DNA of 64,000 bases from Tilletia caries. Taxonomy: Eukaryota > Basidiomycota > Exobasidiomycetes > Tilletiales > Tilletiaceae. A program made the translations under genes and the position numbers. This document shows, piece by piece, positions 1-10,714 of the stretch; positions within the stretch are counted from its first letter, which is position 1; each line of letters starts with the position of its first letter. The DNA is taken from positions 682,001-746,000 of the forward strand of contig JALUTQ010000040.1 of assembly GCA_032718865.1 (NCBI GenBank), given 5' to 3'. The notes beneath the pieces are model-generated. The model worked only from the letters and a program-made list of their open reading frames with translations, had not been told where the DNA came from and did no database searches.

Positions 1-622
1 CCACGCGTCACTGCCCAGACCTATCGCCACGCCCGTCCTCATCGGCGCAGGTCTCATCGGAGCGTGAGTTCTGCGTCCTGTCCTGTACTTGTCCATCAAC
101 CTTGTGCTGATGATGTCCTTCTTCTTCTCCTCCTCCTCCGCGTGTCCCTGTTCTGCGATTCTCCTTGCTCTAGCGGGATCGCTGCCAACTTTATGATGCG
201 ATCACGGGCCAGCGCTGCGGCAGGTCCGGGTGGCAAGTGGGTCAAAGGTGGCTTCCAGAACAAGATGGACAAGAAGGAGGCGGCACAAATTCTCGGGCTG
301 AGGTGAGTCCGCGCCCCTTTCCTTCCCGTGTGTACTTTGGAGCGCTGACTTTCTGGCAATTTTCTATTCCGGCTCCCATACCTGCGCATTTCGCATCGCA
401 ACAGAGAAACAGCCTTGACCAAAGCGAGAGTTAAGGATGCACATCGGAGGATGATGATTGCCAATCATCCAGATCGAGGCGGAGCGCCATATCTCGCGAG
501 TAGTGAGTCTGCGTCTGGGATTTCTGAAGCTGGTTTCGGTCGTACTCATTCCCACTCCCATGTCTTTGTTCCCAGAAATCAACGAAGCGAAGGACCTTCT
601 CGACAAGCAAGTGCACCGGTAA
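1..622 (+). CDS. PAM18: Pam18/Tim14-type J-protein of the mitochondrial import motor (5' end missing)
   Basis: Exons read as <1-63, 174-302, 405-502 and 576-622, with GTGAGT donors at 64, 303 and 503 and a TAA stop at 620-622. Joined, the frame gives a hydrophobic segment (TPVLIGAGLIGAG), then WVKGGFQNKMDKKEAAQILG, then a J-domain fragment with the catalytic HPD loop (AHRRMMIANHPDRGG) and KINEAKDLLDKQVHR at the C-terminus. This order (short membrane anchor, KGGF..KM..KEA linker, degenerate J-domain ending soon after NEAKDLL) is diagnostic of Pam18/Tim14/DNAJC19. By family knowledge it sits in the inner membrane at the TIM23 channel and stimulates the ATPase of mitochondrial Hsp70. The start codon lies upstream of the window; probably only a few codons are missing. 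Confidence 0.9.
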
Positions 623-1164
623 TCATCTATCTGTATATGGCAACTCATCGTTCGCATTCGCAATCAGCCACCATTCACCTCAGCATACAAGCCCCTCCAT
701 GCAGGAAAGGGGAAACACGCACGGAAGGGAAAAGAAAGTTTGCAGATCGACCATGGTCCGACGCGGATAGTGCGAGGGGATGGCAAAGAAGGAGCGAGGG
801 ACTATTGGGATGATACACGATATGTGCTAAGGGGTGAAAGGAGCGTATGAGATATGTAAAGAGAGTGGTGGATATTGGCGGATCGGCCGTGTGGCACAGG
901 CTACAAGCGGAAGGCGCAAAAGAGGATCCCAGATCGAGAACAACGGAAGGTAAAGGAGAGTGGAGTATGCGGATCCTTATAGTCGGATGGAAGCAGATAG
1001 GCTACATAGGCGCAGGAGTAGGAGATGGGAAGGAGAAAAAGCTGAGTAGGACCAAGAGGATTAAGGAATCAGTAATCAGTATCCAAACTCCTATTCCTGG
1101 CTGCGTCCTTCCATCCCCATTGTGGCTACGCACTCACCGAGTGTTTTGGAAAAGACGTTGCGTA
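623..1164. other. Gene-free stretch between convergent genes
   Basis: This lies between the PAM18 stop and the stop of the minus-strand gene at 1165. It should hold the two 3' untranslated regions. The short open frames here show no family motif and no splice structure that makes sense. Confidence 0.5.
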
Positions 1165-3867
1165 TCACAGAATAGCCCGCGATGATTGAGCAAGGAGCGA
1201 AAGGCGCGACGGCAACGGTGGAAGTGGGCATGCCGGCGGAGGGCATTGTGGCTCCCACCCCCATCCACTGCCGTACGCAGCCATGCCTCCCTGCGCCGAA
1301 GAGCCACCGATCCGCGGAGTTGCCGACACAAGGGAGCTGCGCCGCATCGACATCCGTGCACTCCGTACCGTCTGAAGAGATGCGTCCGAGGCGGAACGGC
1401 GGAGCGGGCCTGTTGTTGCGAGCCTAGGGGTCGGGGGATAGCCGTAGAGCTCGAAGATACTGTCCGTTCCACGAGCAGCAGCGCCCGGGTAACCCTTGGT
1501 CATGGCGCCTTGAGCTTCAAAAGCGGTTGATCCGAGTCCCAGACCAACGCCGGAAAGCGATGTGGAGTCACGAACACCGTCCAGGTTGTCGGCTGAGACC
1601 ACCTCCTTGCCCAGTCGTGACACTGTGCCGGGGGCTGGCGGAGCAAAGAAGCTGGAGGCAGTCCGGCACTGGCGAAGGGAATTGAGCATGGCCAGCGTGT
1701 AGGGGAAGTCATTCAGTTTGGGAGTCTGCTGGCAAATGGAAAAGTTGAAGCTCTGGGCGGGACTGTCGAGTTCGCTGTCTGCGTCCATCTTTGCCGCGCA
1801 CGGCTGAGTGGGCGTTCGATCTTCGTCCTCCTCGCTGTTCGGCACCTTCTCCTCTGCAGAGGGATCCGCACGCTCGGGGCTCTCAGGCGCTGTGAAATTC
1901 ACCATACTTCCTGGTGACACCCCACTGTTGTGCACAGCTTTGCAGAGACTTCGTCGGCATCGAGCCGCCCAGTTGGCTGCCACTTCTGCAGCATCGAACT
2001 GCTGGCTGGAGCGGAGCGGGGGCGTGAGCGGCTGCATACCGAGTTCGCGGAGGAGGTTGCACAGTGCTGGACTGGTCGGAGAACGGCCCGTTTTTTCTTG
2101 AGAAGCTCGACCATTGTCGACGTCCGTTATCGAGACTTTGATCCCCATGGACGTACCGTCGATGGACTGCCGGGTCAGAGGAATGCTGACAGCAGCTTGC
2201 AGTCGGCCCAAAGCCTCCTTGAAGTTGTCCAAGTCAAGCTTCCGGCTAGGACTGATCTCTCCATCGCGTTCCGTGCTACCGTCTTGCTCCTCCAAATCAG
2301 AGGCCTGGATCGCCGTTCGGAGCAGCCAATTGGTGCTTGAACTCAAAGAGCTCTGAACTATGCCCATGCGGCATCGAGGCGTCGACAAGTGGGAGTCGCC
2401 GGCTTCGTTGATCAGCCGTGTGCCGGAACCATCTGCTGTCCCGGTCCGGTTCTGCGCTGCCGGACTTGTCCAATTCGGGCTGAGGAAAGCCGGGTCAGGT
2501 TTGTGAACGACGACCTGGGGAGGCTCGCTTCTGCTCTTCTTCGGATTGGCGCCGCACAGATCCAGGAGTCGCAAAGATGTGTCTAACTCTTTTGGCTCTG
2601 TCGAAGATGGCGTTTCGATGCGTGGGAAGCGGTCCATCAGTGGGGTACCGGAGGTGTTGAAGGAATCAAACGTAGCCGGCGTCGTCGGACTGCGAGAGGT
2701 GATCGGTTCGAAAGCGCCCATGTCGAAGTAGGGAGCGAAAATGGGGCTTGGTGGCGCTGAGACAGCCTCGATAGTGAAGGAGGGACTGAAGTTGTTTTGG
2801 ATGTTGAGGAAAGACTTGGAGAACGACATCGGCGGCGTCTGAGTACCCTCGATAAAGTCTGGTCCGCGTATGAGCGGCACCTTGCTGTAGGACTTGTGGG
2901 AGGTGCTAGTGGACAGCTCTGAAGTTCCTCTTTGCTCCAAGGACACTAAAGTATCGGTCGAGCTGATCGCGGAGGCTGTCATCGTGGGCCAAGAAGTATC
3001 GAGTTCGGAGGTGTTGCAATCGTAAATGGACGGCGAATCGGGAACATTGTGGAAGAAGTGACGGCCGTGTGTGCGGACAGGTTCCAGTGGGCTGGGTAGT
3101 GAAGCAGCGATACTGGCTTGCAAGAGGGCCGAGGACCGCAGAGGCAGGTGTTCTTTTGATGTTGCACTGTCGCCACTGTAAGCGCCGCCATAATGGAGGT
3201 TCATCGCTCGACACTGAACAGGCGAGAAGGTCTGAGAGAGATGGAAGTCTTGACTGGACGCGTTTCTGATGGCTGCTGGCAACATCGATGATCGCTCGAA
3301 GTTGGAGTTGAGAGTCGAAGTTGAAGACGATGCTTTGATGGTCTGGTATGGGAGCCTAGTTATCCTCGAGCCTGTCCTGATGACCGGACGCGAAGCACTG
3401 GTCCGGGAGCTCGAGCGTTCAGGCGGCGTAGGGATCAAGTCGGCCCAAGCGCCCACCTTCGCCGCAGCGGAGGGAGACGAACTCCAAGACGACGGAGAAG
3501 CGAGGACGATGTCGCGCCGGAACGTAATGTGAACGGTCTCGCACTCGAGGGGAGGTAGAGATGGTGCGACGGATGCCGAGGATTTGCTCGTGCCGACGGA
3601 GGAGCTGCTGTTGCTCGCGACAATCTGAGGCTTGCTGATAGTGGGACGGGGTGCCGATTGTTGGAATTCGTCGTCGTCTTCTTCCTCCTCATCGCTGTCG
3701 CTATCGATTCCGAAGCACGGAGGGCATCCTAGTATGGCCCGAAAGACAGACCCTGTTCTTGGATCTCCCGAACTCGTTGCGGCCGCGGTAGATCCGCTTC
3801 GTCGCCAATTGAGTCCATTGCCCGCTGCGAGAATTGCTAATGTCTGCGACCTTCGGACTCCCTTCAT
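1165..3867 (-). CDS. Large Ser/Pro/Thr-rich protein of unknown function
   Basis: A single uninterrupted frame of 900 codons starts at an ATG at 3867 (MKGVRRSQTLAILAAGNGLN). The frame stays open a further 44 codons upstream, so the start is a choice; I took the first Met after a possible acceptor AG in the 5' leader. An acidic stretch (DSDSDEEEEDDDEF) lies near residue 65. Most of the rest is low-complexity Ser/Thr/Pro with scattered SP and TP sites, the look of a disordered, phosphorylated regulatory protein. Near the C-terminus is a basic Ser-rich block (LRRSASDASLQTVRSARMSM). There is no membrane segment, signal peptide or recognisable domain. It converges on PAM18 and diverges from the glutaredoxin gene. 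I do not recognise the family. Confidence 0.65.
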   Translation of the reverse strand: MKGVRRSQTLAILAAGNGLNWRRSGSTAAATSSGDPRTGSVFRAILGCPPCFGIDSDSDEEEEDDDEFQQSAPRPTISKPQIVASNSSSSVGTSKSSASVAPSLPPLECETVHITFRRDIVLASPSSWSSSPSAAAKVGAWADLIPTPPERSSSRTSASRPVIRTGSRITRLPYQTIKASSSTSTLNSNFERSSMLPAAIRNASSQDFHLSQTFSPVQCRAMNLHYGGAYSGDSATSKEHLPLRSSALLQASIAASLPSPLEPVRTHGRHFFHNVPDSPSIYDCNTSELDTSWPTMTASAISSTDTLVSLEQRGTSELSTSTSHKSYSKVPLIRGPDFIEGTQTPPMSFSKSFLNIQNNFSPSFTIEAVSAPPSPIFAPYFDMGAFEPITSRSPTTPATFDSFNTSGTPLMDRFPRIETPSSTEPKELDTSLRLLDLCGANPKKSRSEPPQVVVHKPDPAFLSPNWTSPAAQNRTGTADGSGTRLINEAGDSHLSTPRCRMGIVQSSLSSSTNWLLRTAIQASDLEEQDGSTERDGEISPSRKLDLDNFKEALGRLQAAVSIPLTRQSIDGTSMGIKVSITDVDNGRASQEKTGRSPTSPALCNLLRELGMQPLTPPLRSSQQFDAAEVAANWAARCRRSLCKAVHNSGVSPGSMVNFTAPESPERADPSAEEKVPNSEEDEDRTPTQPCAAKMDADSELDSPAQSFNFSICQQTPKLNDFPYTLAMLNSLRQCRTASSFFAPPAPGTVSRLGKEVVSADNLDGVRDSTSLSGVGLGLGSTAFEAQGAMTKGYPGAAARGTDSIFELYGYPPTPRLATTGPLRRSASDASLQTVRSARMSMRRSSLVSATPRIGGSSAQGGMAAYGSGWGWEPQCPPPACPLPPLPSRLSLLAQSSRAIL

Positions 3868-5059
3868 TATCCTGCTCAGCGAAGGGTTCAAGTCAGTAAA
3901 GAAACTGATGCCAATAGACGCAGGTGAAGCGACTAACCTGAAGATGCAGTGTTGGTCCGAATGGTTGATAGAAAGATGAACGATCCGGAGAGAACGCAAG
4001 GGTATATGTAAGAGGAGGAGAAGGGGCGGGATGTAGGCGATGACCAGAGCCAGCCAAGTATGACGTTTGGAGAGAGGAGGGAAGAGGAGGGAAGAAAGGA
4101 AGGAAAGGGAGGGGTGTGGGGGATTCCAGAGTAGAGGAGCGTGGACGGGCCATGTTATCTGCTGAAAACGGGTACCGGATCTTCGATTCGAAATGTGTAC
4201 TCGGATGAGTGACAGTCAGGAATCTGGAAGGGCAATCACAGTGAGCAGCATTGGCGTGGCAGAATGGTCCCTGTGCAGAAAGAGAAGGAGGGCATATCGG
4301 CATTGCTTCGCCTTCTTTTGCGCATGGCTTTGTTGATGCTGTCAAAAATGTGAGCGTTGGAAGAATGTGAGCCTGCAGAGAGAGGGGGCGCAAGGATGAG
4401 CGGCACCCGAGAGAATGAGAGGAGGAAAGAGCGCGCATGTCAGTGGACAGGCTGTTCAGGCCCTGCTGCCGAAATTTGTGGTGATCAGGGGGGTCATGCA
4501 TCCTTCGAATGCCCTTTGGCATGCAGAAGGTCCTGAACTCGCCCCCTGGTCTTCTTCCTCCACAAACAATCGATCCGAAATACTCTGCTGCATGCTGCAC
4601 GCCGTTGACCGACCCGTTTCTCATCGCTCACGCTGACTGGCATGCAGCGAAGAAAAGATTCAGCAGCGTGTTGTCGCGGCACTGAAATTGCGCTGCACCG
4701 TCGTCCTTCCCTTTGTTCCCGAGTGATTGCGGTGAGTCCTGTGCCAGGCGCCAGGCCGCCTGATCATGAGGCGCTGACAGGCGACAGCCCGGCCAACCGG
4801 ACTTAACCACATACAGCCACTTACGAGTACATAGGCCCGCTCTCGAAAAGAAGAAGAAGATGATGATGCTGCGAACAGCGAAATGCGATGATGGTTCGAT
4901 TTAAGGCAGTCGGCTGTTCGATCTGTTCGAGTTCACCTGAGACTCTGGTGTTGTGCGCACGGGCCTTCAGACACTGCGCCTGTATAAAAAGGGCGAACGA
5001 AGATTCGTAGACATCGATTGGCCCACCCACCATCACTGATCGTTACACCCATCACAATC
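3868..5059. other. Divergent intergenic region (Ser-rich gene / glutaredoxin)
   Basis: About 1.2 kb separates two divergent starts. Purine-rich tracts (GGAGGAAGGAAAGG-like) lie at 4060-4120. The only convincing element is the TATA box of the glutaredoxin gene, listed separately. The 243-codon open frame on the minus strand (3893-4624) has no motif and is probably chance. Confidence 0.5.
4983..4989 (+). promoter_or_regulatory. TATA box of the glutaredoxin gene
   Basis: TATAAAA lies in the context CCTGTATAAAAAGGGCG, 71 bp upstream of the ATG at 5060. Transcription would be expected to start about 30 bp downstream, giving a short leader of about 40 nt. A canonical TATA fits a stress-inducible redox gene, but that inducibility is inference. 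Confidence 0.6.
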
Positions 5060-5533
5060 ATGTCTTCTCCCAAGCAAATCGCCGAGGTACGTACCTATGT
5101 CTTGTACATACTCAAGGAAGGCAGCGGGAGAGACTTACCTTTGTCTCCTCGCACCTTTTTCTACGCTCAGTCTCTCATCAGCGGAAACACGATTGCTGTG
5201 TTCTCCAAGTCCTACTGCCCTTACTGCGTCAAGGCAAAGAAGGCCATCGCGAACCTCAAAATGGGCGACGGCGAAGTCGGCATTATCGAGCTCGACCAAG
5301 ACTCGGACGGAGCCGACATTCAGGCGTACCTTGCTGACAAGACCGGCCAACGGACGGTCCCCAACATCTTCATCAAGGGAAAGCGTGAGTCTACCTTCTT
5401 TCCTGTGGTTGTGCTTGATGTTGTTTTCTCACGCCTTACTCTGAACTTTGGAATCTTTGCAGACATCGGTGGAAGCAGCGACCTGCTCGAACTCGAGAGC
5501 AAGGGAGAGCTCAAGAAGCTCGTCAGCGCCTGA
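5060..5533 (+). CDS. Dithiol glutaredoxin (CPYC type)
   Basis: Three exons (5060-5086, 5171-5384, 5463-5533) encode 103 residues, the usual size of a cytosolic class I glutaredoxin. The active site is C25-P-Y-C28 in FSKSYCPYCVKAK. The glutathione-binding landmarks follow in order: the TVP loop (GQRTVPNIFIKGKHIGG, with the cis-Pro) and the GG..D motif (IGGSSDLLELES). The enzyme uses glutathione to reduce protein disulphides and mixed disulphides. There is no targeting peptide, so cytosol is likely. The last intron splits the codon for the His of KGKHIGG, and only the spliced product carries the complete C-terminal helix. Expression is probably driven by the TATA box at 4983. Confidence 0.95.
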   Translation: MSSPKQIAEVRTYVLYILKEGSGRDLPLSPRTFFYAQSLISGNTIAVFSKSYCPYCVKAKKAIANLKMGDGEVGIIELDQDSDGADIQAYLADKTGQRTVPNIFIKGKRESTFFPVVVLDVVFSRLTLNFGIFADIGGSSDLLELESKGELKKLVSA

Positions 5534-5850
5534 AGCCTGAAGCGTCAACTTAACGTCCGATGACTCGCAATCCAATCTCTTTGCAATTTCCAGGCCCGGA
5601 GTCGCTACATGCGAAGTTTGCGATTTCGATCACGCGAAGACGGGAAAGGGGGAGGGGAGAACTTCGTTACTTGTTGAAAGGAGAACGTGCCTTGTTCCTC
5701 AATGAAGCACAGCGACAGGGAATCGTGTCTGATAATACAGCAGGAGAACGTGCACAGATGCTCGTCCAGCGAGACAACCCCATAAGGAAACGAGGTAAAA
5801 GCAGCAGATGGGAGGAGAATGGAGATACCGCTTGTCGATGCATCTCTTCC
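5534..5850. other. Gene-free stretch between convergent genes
   Basis: These 317 bp lie between the glutaredoxin stop and the stop of the minus-strand MYB gene. They should hold both 3' ends. I see no other feature. Confidence 0.5.
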
Positions 5851-7553
5851 TCATACGCCACCCAGAAACATGGCCATTTTGGAGTGGATCTCAGCCGATG
5901 AAGCCGGGTAAGGCGGGCCCGATGAGTGGCAGCCGGTTTCGGACGGAGTCGACGGCTGAGCATACTGGTGGTGCGTTTGAGGATGGTGGCTGGGTTGGGC
6001 CCGACCGACACTGGTACCAGGAGGAGAGTGGAAGAAGAAGCTCGCCGTCGTGATGGAACTCCCGCCGATCGATCCCTCTTGAAAGCTCGAGCTCTGAGAT
6101 GGAGCTGTAGACGAACCATACTGTGAATCGGTCGGTGAAGGATGGTATCCGATTGGTACACACGCATTTGGTGCGCCTGTGAAAACGATTTCAGTCCAGT
6201 CGATGAGTACTGGTTGGATCGGCGGTATTGAGCATGAGAGAGGGTCTCTGAGTCGGCGCGTAGACTTACCCCAAGACGTGAAAGGATGCGCAGTACTCGT
6301 ACTTGCTGCTGGAACAGTCATTCCGGAGTCGAGGATTGGTGCAGTACTGTGGCCAGGCTTGATCTCAGATCCCGGAGGCAGACGAAACGGACGGAAACCG
6401 TTGAACATTTCCGACGACTGCGCATTCGCAAGAGGTGGTTCCGAAGGTGCTGCCGTCACGAAGAAGGCACCGTTTTGAGGCGCCCAAGGAAGTTCAGCTG
6501 GTACTTGCGGAGGAGGCTGCGGCGGTGAGAATTGCTGGGACATCACCGAATCAGGATGAGCGGGGTTGAGACTCGACAGCAGTGCAAACATTCCGGGCAG
6601 GATTGGTACTTCCGGGAACCGTTGCGAGGATCCAGCGAGCGATCCGTTGTGCTTGAACGAAAATTCAGAGTCTGGTAACTGTTGGACGAACGCCATCGAG
6701 TTGGATGGGTTCAGGTTCCGAACTGATTCGGGCGCTGCAAGCCATCCCGGAGACAGGACATCGTGCTCACTCCCCACCGGAGTCGAGGTCAAGTGGGTTT
6801 GCGTCATCGGGTTCCACCAAGGTAAAGCAGACATAGGAGGGCCCGCAGAGTCTTGAAGCAACCCTTGGCTACTTGATGACGAGCTCGAAGAACTCGAAAC
6901 AGGCGTAGGAAGCGTCACCCTCGATCTGAACCGTGTTGCCATGCTGATCCCATTCGATGCTTTGCCACTCATTTCCTGCCGCTTCGAAAGGGAGTGGGAT
7001 CGATTCCTACACTGAACGCCTCGTCGCCCTGGGAAGTGAGTGGCGATCAGCGACCAGTTGTGGCCGAACGTCTTGGTGAGATCCATCAACTTGGCATCGT
7101 CTGCTGGCGTCCACCGCTCATGAGCAATGCTGGGATCAAGCACGTCTCGCCACCGTTTGGCGCACTGGTCCCCCGTACGGGAGCCGACTCGACTGGCGAC
7201 ATGGACCCATTCGTCGGTGCCCAAATCGTTGATGGCCGCTCGGAGAAGGGCGTCCTCTTGTTTGGACCAAGCCCCCTTGGTCAAAGTCGGGTTGAGGCAA
7301 TAGCTCCAGCGCTTGCGGACGTCCTTCCGATTGCGGCCGTCGAGCGATTTAGCAATTTCACTCCAGCGGGGTACCTTGTCCCCGGCTGCGCATAAACAGA
7401 CTGATGTGAGCACCACATGCTCATACGCACATATCTTCTTCTGTCCACTTTTACGGACTCACCTGCTTTGACCATCGCCTTGAGCTTGGCATCTTCTGCT
7501 GGCGTCCACATCCGTCGTGGTCGCCCAGGTATTGTCTTCGGCATACGACCCAT
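5851..7553 (-). CDS. Three-repeat MYB-type DNA-binding protein
   Basis: Exons on the minus strand are 7553-7463, 7385-6270 and 6176-5851, giving 510 residues. Three tandem Myb repeats fill the first ~170 residues: R1 begins RMWTPAEDAKLKAMV, R2 is GAWSKQEDALLRAAI..WVHVASRV..RTGDQCAKRW, and R3 is ERWTPADDAKLMDLTKTFG..WSLIATHFPGRRGVQCRNR. The spaced tryptophans place it with animal c-Myb/plant 3R-MYB and fungal Bas1-like proteins, so it is a nuclear sequence-specific DNA-binding protein. The rest is Ser/Pro-rich, typical of a regulatory tail. Start: the ATG at 7553 is three codons before a second Met; the frame is open upstream to 7709, so a longer N-terminus is possible. The second intron (93 bp, GTAAGT...ACAG) is a multiple of three with no stop, so it could also be retained. 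Confidence 0.85.
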
Positions 7554-9275
7554 ACTTAGAAGCGAGGATGGATAGATAAGTCGCAGAGAGGCTGAGAGAT
7601 GATCGTCAACGTAGTCTTGTGTTTCCTGTTTCAAAGGGGTTGAAGGCCGTGAGGGATGCAGGAGGGATCTTTTGAGTGCGGGCGAGGCCATACTTATGCA
7701 CTCGACCATCGGAGAAACTCAAGGTATGCTAGACCTCGCCTGCCTCCACGATATGTAGGTCGGACGGACACTTTCTTGAATAGCGTGAGAACTCTTCATT
7801 GCCAGGCCGTACGAGTTGCCAGGAGGAATCTCGGGCGAGGCGCCTGCGGCGTATATCCGACATCGCATCCTCCAGATCCACAGGGTGGGCAGAGAAGAGG
7901 CGTACCAGCCAGGAAAACGACTTTATCGTTCTTTCGTCTTGCATGCAAATAACGCCGCCTGTTCCACACCGCCATATCCTCGGTCTTGTGTTGTTGCTCT
8001 GTAGGAATGAAAAGGTTTTGGAAGAGGTAGAAGCTCATGTGCCTGCCATCAGGTGGATGATAGTTGGGGAGAAGGTCTTCTTACCTTCCATGAGAAGTGG
8101 ACATGCACCGGAAGCGCGTGCCGGCGGCTGTGTGATGCAGCTGCAAAATGAGAAAAGAACAAAAGAAGGAGATCGAGGCAAAAGGATTCAGGCGAATCTC
8201 ACCAGGGAGCTGGTACGCACTGGTGACCCGCCAGTGTTTCTCGACAGGCTGGACGGCTTTGGGGAAAAGGTGACGGACAGGGTGAGTGAACAAAGGTTTC
8301 GAAGGTGAGCTTCTCCGGATAGTGTTTCTGCATTATTCTGGCCCACAAGCAATGCTGAAACGCTGAGGAGAAAATAGGCGGAAGTGAGCAAATCATACTG
8401 GCACGTTTTATGATGACCCTGCAGCACGATGGACAACCCTTCTTTGGCGTTAATCGGCCGGCCCTGTCATATTGATAAGGCAGAGTTGAAAAGGGCGTCA
8501 GTGTCTGTAGAGTTGCGGTCTCGCCCGGTGCTTGCTGCTTGCATGCGAAGGTCTGAGAGAGATCTGAGGCGTCTGTCGAGAGGCTATCAAAAGCGCCGCC
8601 CGCGAGTCCCATACAGCAGTGCGAAAGAAAGGTCGAGTGCAAATCGTATGCATATCTCATCAGCGTTCTGACTTAGAAGTTCGACGGTGGACGGCGGGCC
8701 GTGGACCTGTTGAGATCTGCTGAGTGGAAAAGGATTCAGCCTGAACCTACTGATGAACAGCAATGGATACGTGCTCATTGGCTGAGGTCTGTTGTATGAG
8801 AGGGCGTTGAATGAAGTCGGTCAAAGTCATCCGCCCAGTGCCCCAGTTGCGGGAGCGAGTTCTAGCGAGGGCAGAAAGAGGGTGGTCAACGCAGCAAAGC
8901 ACCCGATCGCGGCACATCTCTCCATCGCCCTTCACAGCTTGAAAGTTCAGCCTGGCCATGACTGCTTTACCTTGAAATTGGAACGCTCTCCCAGTTGGTT
9001 ATGGTGAAGGCTCTGTGGTTCGTTCACCTGAAGCGAGGATGAACGGATGGACAAGCTTGACGGTCTCCGACGCTGATTTTGGCCACGTGGTGCATTACGA
9101 TGATCATGCATCCCAGCATCGTGATCATGGACGAGCCCAGGACCTTCTCTGCTTTTCTTCTTGCCCTCATCTCCAAGGGCGTCCTCCTCATCTGCGTCGA
9201 CCTGGCACACGAAGAAACTCAGCTCCGACCCATAAGACGTGCGCACGAACGAGCGCAGAACGTGCTGATATCACC
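7554..9275. other. Unresolved 1.7-kb region, possibly two small minus-strand genes
   Basis: No single frame is convincing, but two sets of splice-compatible minus-strand segments stand out. (a) About 8320-8203, 8140-8085 and 7998-7729 join with GTGAGA and GTAAGA donors and GCAG/ACAG acceptors into one frame ending IVEAGEV-stop at 7729; its 5' end is not found. (b) 9191-9028 and 8929-8827 join into 88 codons with two hydrophobic stretches (MITMLGCMIIVMHHVA and IGCFAALTTLFLPSLE). Neither matches a family I know, and alternative phases are open. The promoter of eIF3i must also lie here. Confidence 0.3.
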
Positions 9276-10714
9276 ATGGTGAGTGCTGCTTCACCTCTTC
9301 CGCGCGCTTGCCGCGCTATGAGCTGCACGGTCCGCTTGCCGCTCACTCATGCGCATCGGCAAGCTGCCGTCTGCCATTGAGGAACACTGGTTGACTGACA
9401 AATGTTCACTTCTTCTTTGCTATCAGCGTCCCATTTTGCTCGCTGGACACGAGCGATCGCTCCAGCAGATCAAGTTTAACCGCGACGGCGACCTCATCTA
9501 CAGTGTTTCCAAGGACAACATCATCAACGTCTGGTTCTCCCACAACGGCGAGCGCGTTGGTACCTACGAAGGTCACAACGGTACCGTCTGGTCCGTCGAC
9601 ATCGACACCACCACCACTCTGGTCGTAACCGGGTCAGCGGACAACCAGCTCCGCCTTTGGGAGGCTGCCACCGGCAAGTGCATCTACACCTGGGAGTTCC
9701 CCACTGCCATCAAGCGAGTAGCATGGTCGTCCGATGATAGCCAAGTCCTCATCGTGACGGAGAGCCGAATGGGCCACAAGGGCTCGGTACGCGTCTTCCG
9801 CATCAACCGTGACCCTGCCTCGTGGACCGAGCAGGACTCAGAGCCGCTCAGGACGATCACCTTCTCAGGCCCCAAGGCGACAGTCGCTGCTTTTGCGCCG
9901 CTGGACGAGTACATCATCACGGGCCACGAGGACGGGAAAGTCGCGCTGTACTACCACGACCCCAAGGAGCCGGAGTCTGGGATGGACGCTGAGCTCGAGG
10001 AGAACAGCGCTCAAGCGCATACAGAGACCATTACCGACCTGCAGCTCAGCGCAGACCGGACGTACTTTGTGACCAGCAGTAGAGACAAGAGTGCCAAGGT
10101 GAGTTCCTCGTGTCGATTCTGGATGTAGTTTGCTCAGTCTGTAGTCTGACAACATTTTGTTGCGAGTGTAGTTGATCGACTCCAGGTCATTGGACATCAT
10201 CAAGCAATACGTGACCGAGACACCCTTGAACAGCGCAGCCATCCACCCAACCCAACCATTTGTTATCGTCGGCGGTGGTCAGGATGCCATGAACGTCACA
10301 CGGACATCAGCACGCGAGGGCAAGTTTGAGACCCGATTCTGGCACAAGGTCTTTGAGGAGGAGTGTGGGCGGTTACCCGGTCACTTTGGGCCCATCAACA
10401 CAATCGCTGTGCACCCCGCTGGCATTGCATATGCATCAGGTGGAGAGGACGGTTATGGTGAGTGACAAGCCTCTTTCTGGACCGTATTCGAGCATCTACG
10501 CTGACACTGGGTCGGCTTGTCCTTGTCCGGATCTTCAGTCCGAGTCAACTGGTTTGACCAAAGCTTCATGAACCAAGCACAGAGAGTGAGTCTGCGTTGA
10601 TCTACATAGATCTCAATTCTCATGGCAGGAGCTAATGATGAACCTGACAATCGATCCACTCTTCATCACCAGTTGTACGGCCCTGAACTTCAACTGTCGC
10701 TCGAGGATCAGTGA
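9276..10714 (+). CDS. TIF34: Translation initiation factor eIF3 subunit i (WD-repeat)
   Basis: Exons are 9276-9278, 9427-10098, 10172-10457, 10539-10585 and 10673-10714, encoding 349 residues. The first coding exon is the ATG alone; splicing to 9427 gives [19 protein letters not shown], the conserved eIF3i N-terminus (MRPILL.GHER). WD40 repeats follow ([44 protein letters not shown]), as does the family hallmark [43 protein letters not shown]. The last exon ([13 protein letters not shown]) was preferred over reading on at 10629 because it ends at a typical length. The protein is a beta-propeller in the eIF3 core (with eIF3b/g) that helps assemble the 43S complex on the ribosome. Intron 1 (148 bp) is the longest here and could hold control elements. 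Confidence 0.93.

Noticed and set aside
3893..4624. 243-codon open frame on the minus strand
   Set aside because: It has no domain or plausible splice partners, its composition is that of promoter DNA, and it overlaps the leader of the Ser-rich gene.
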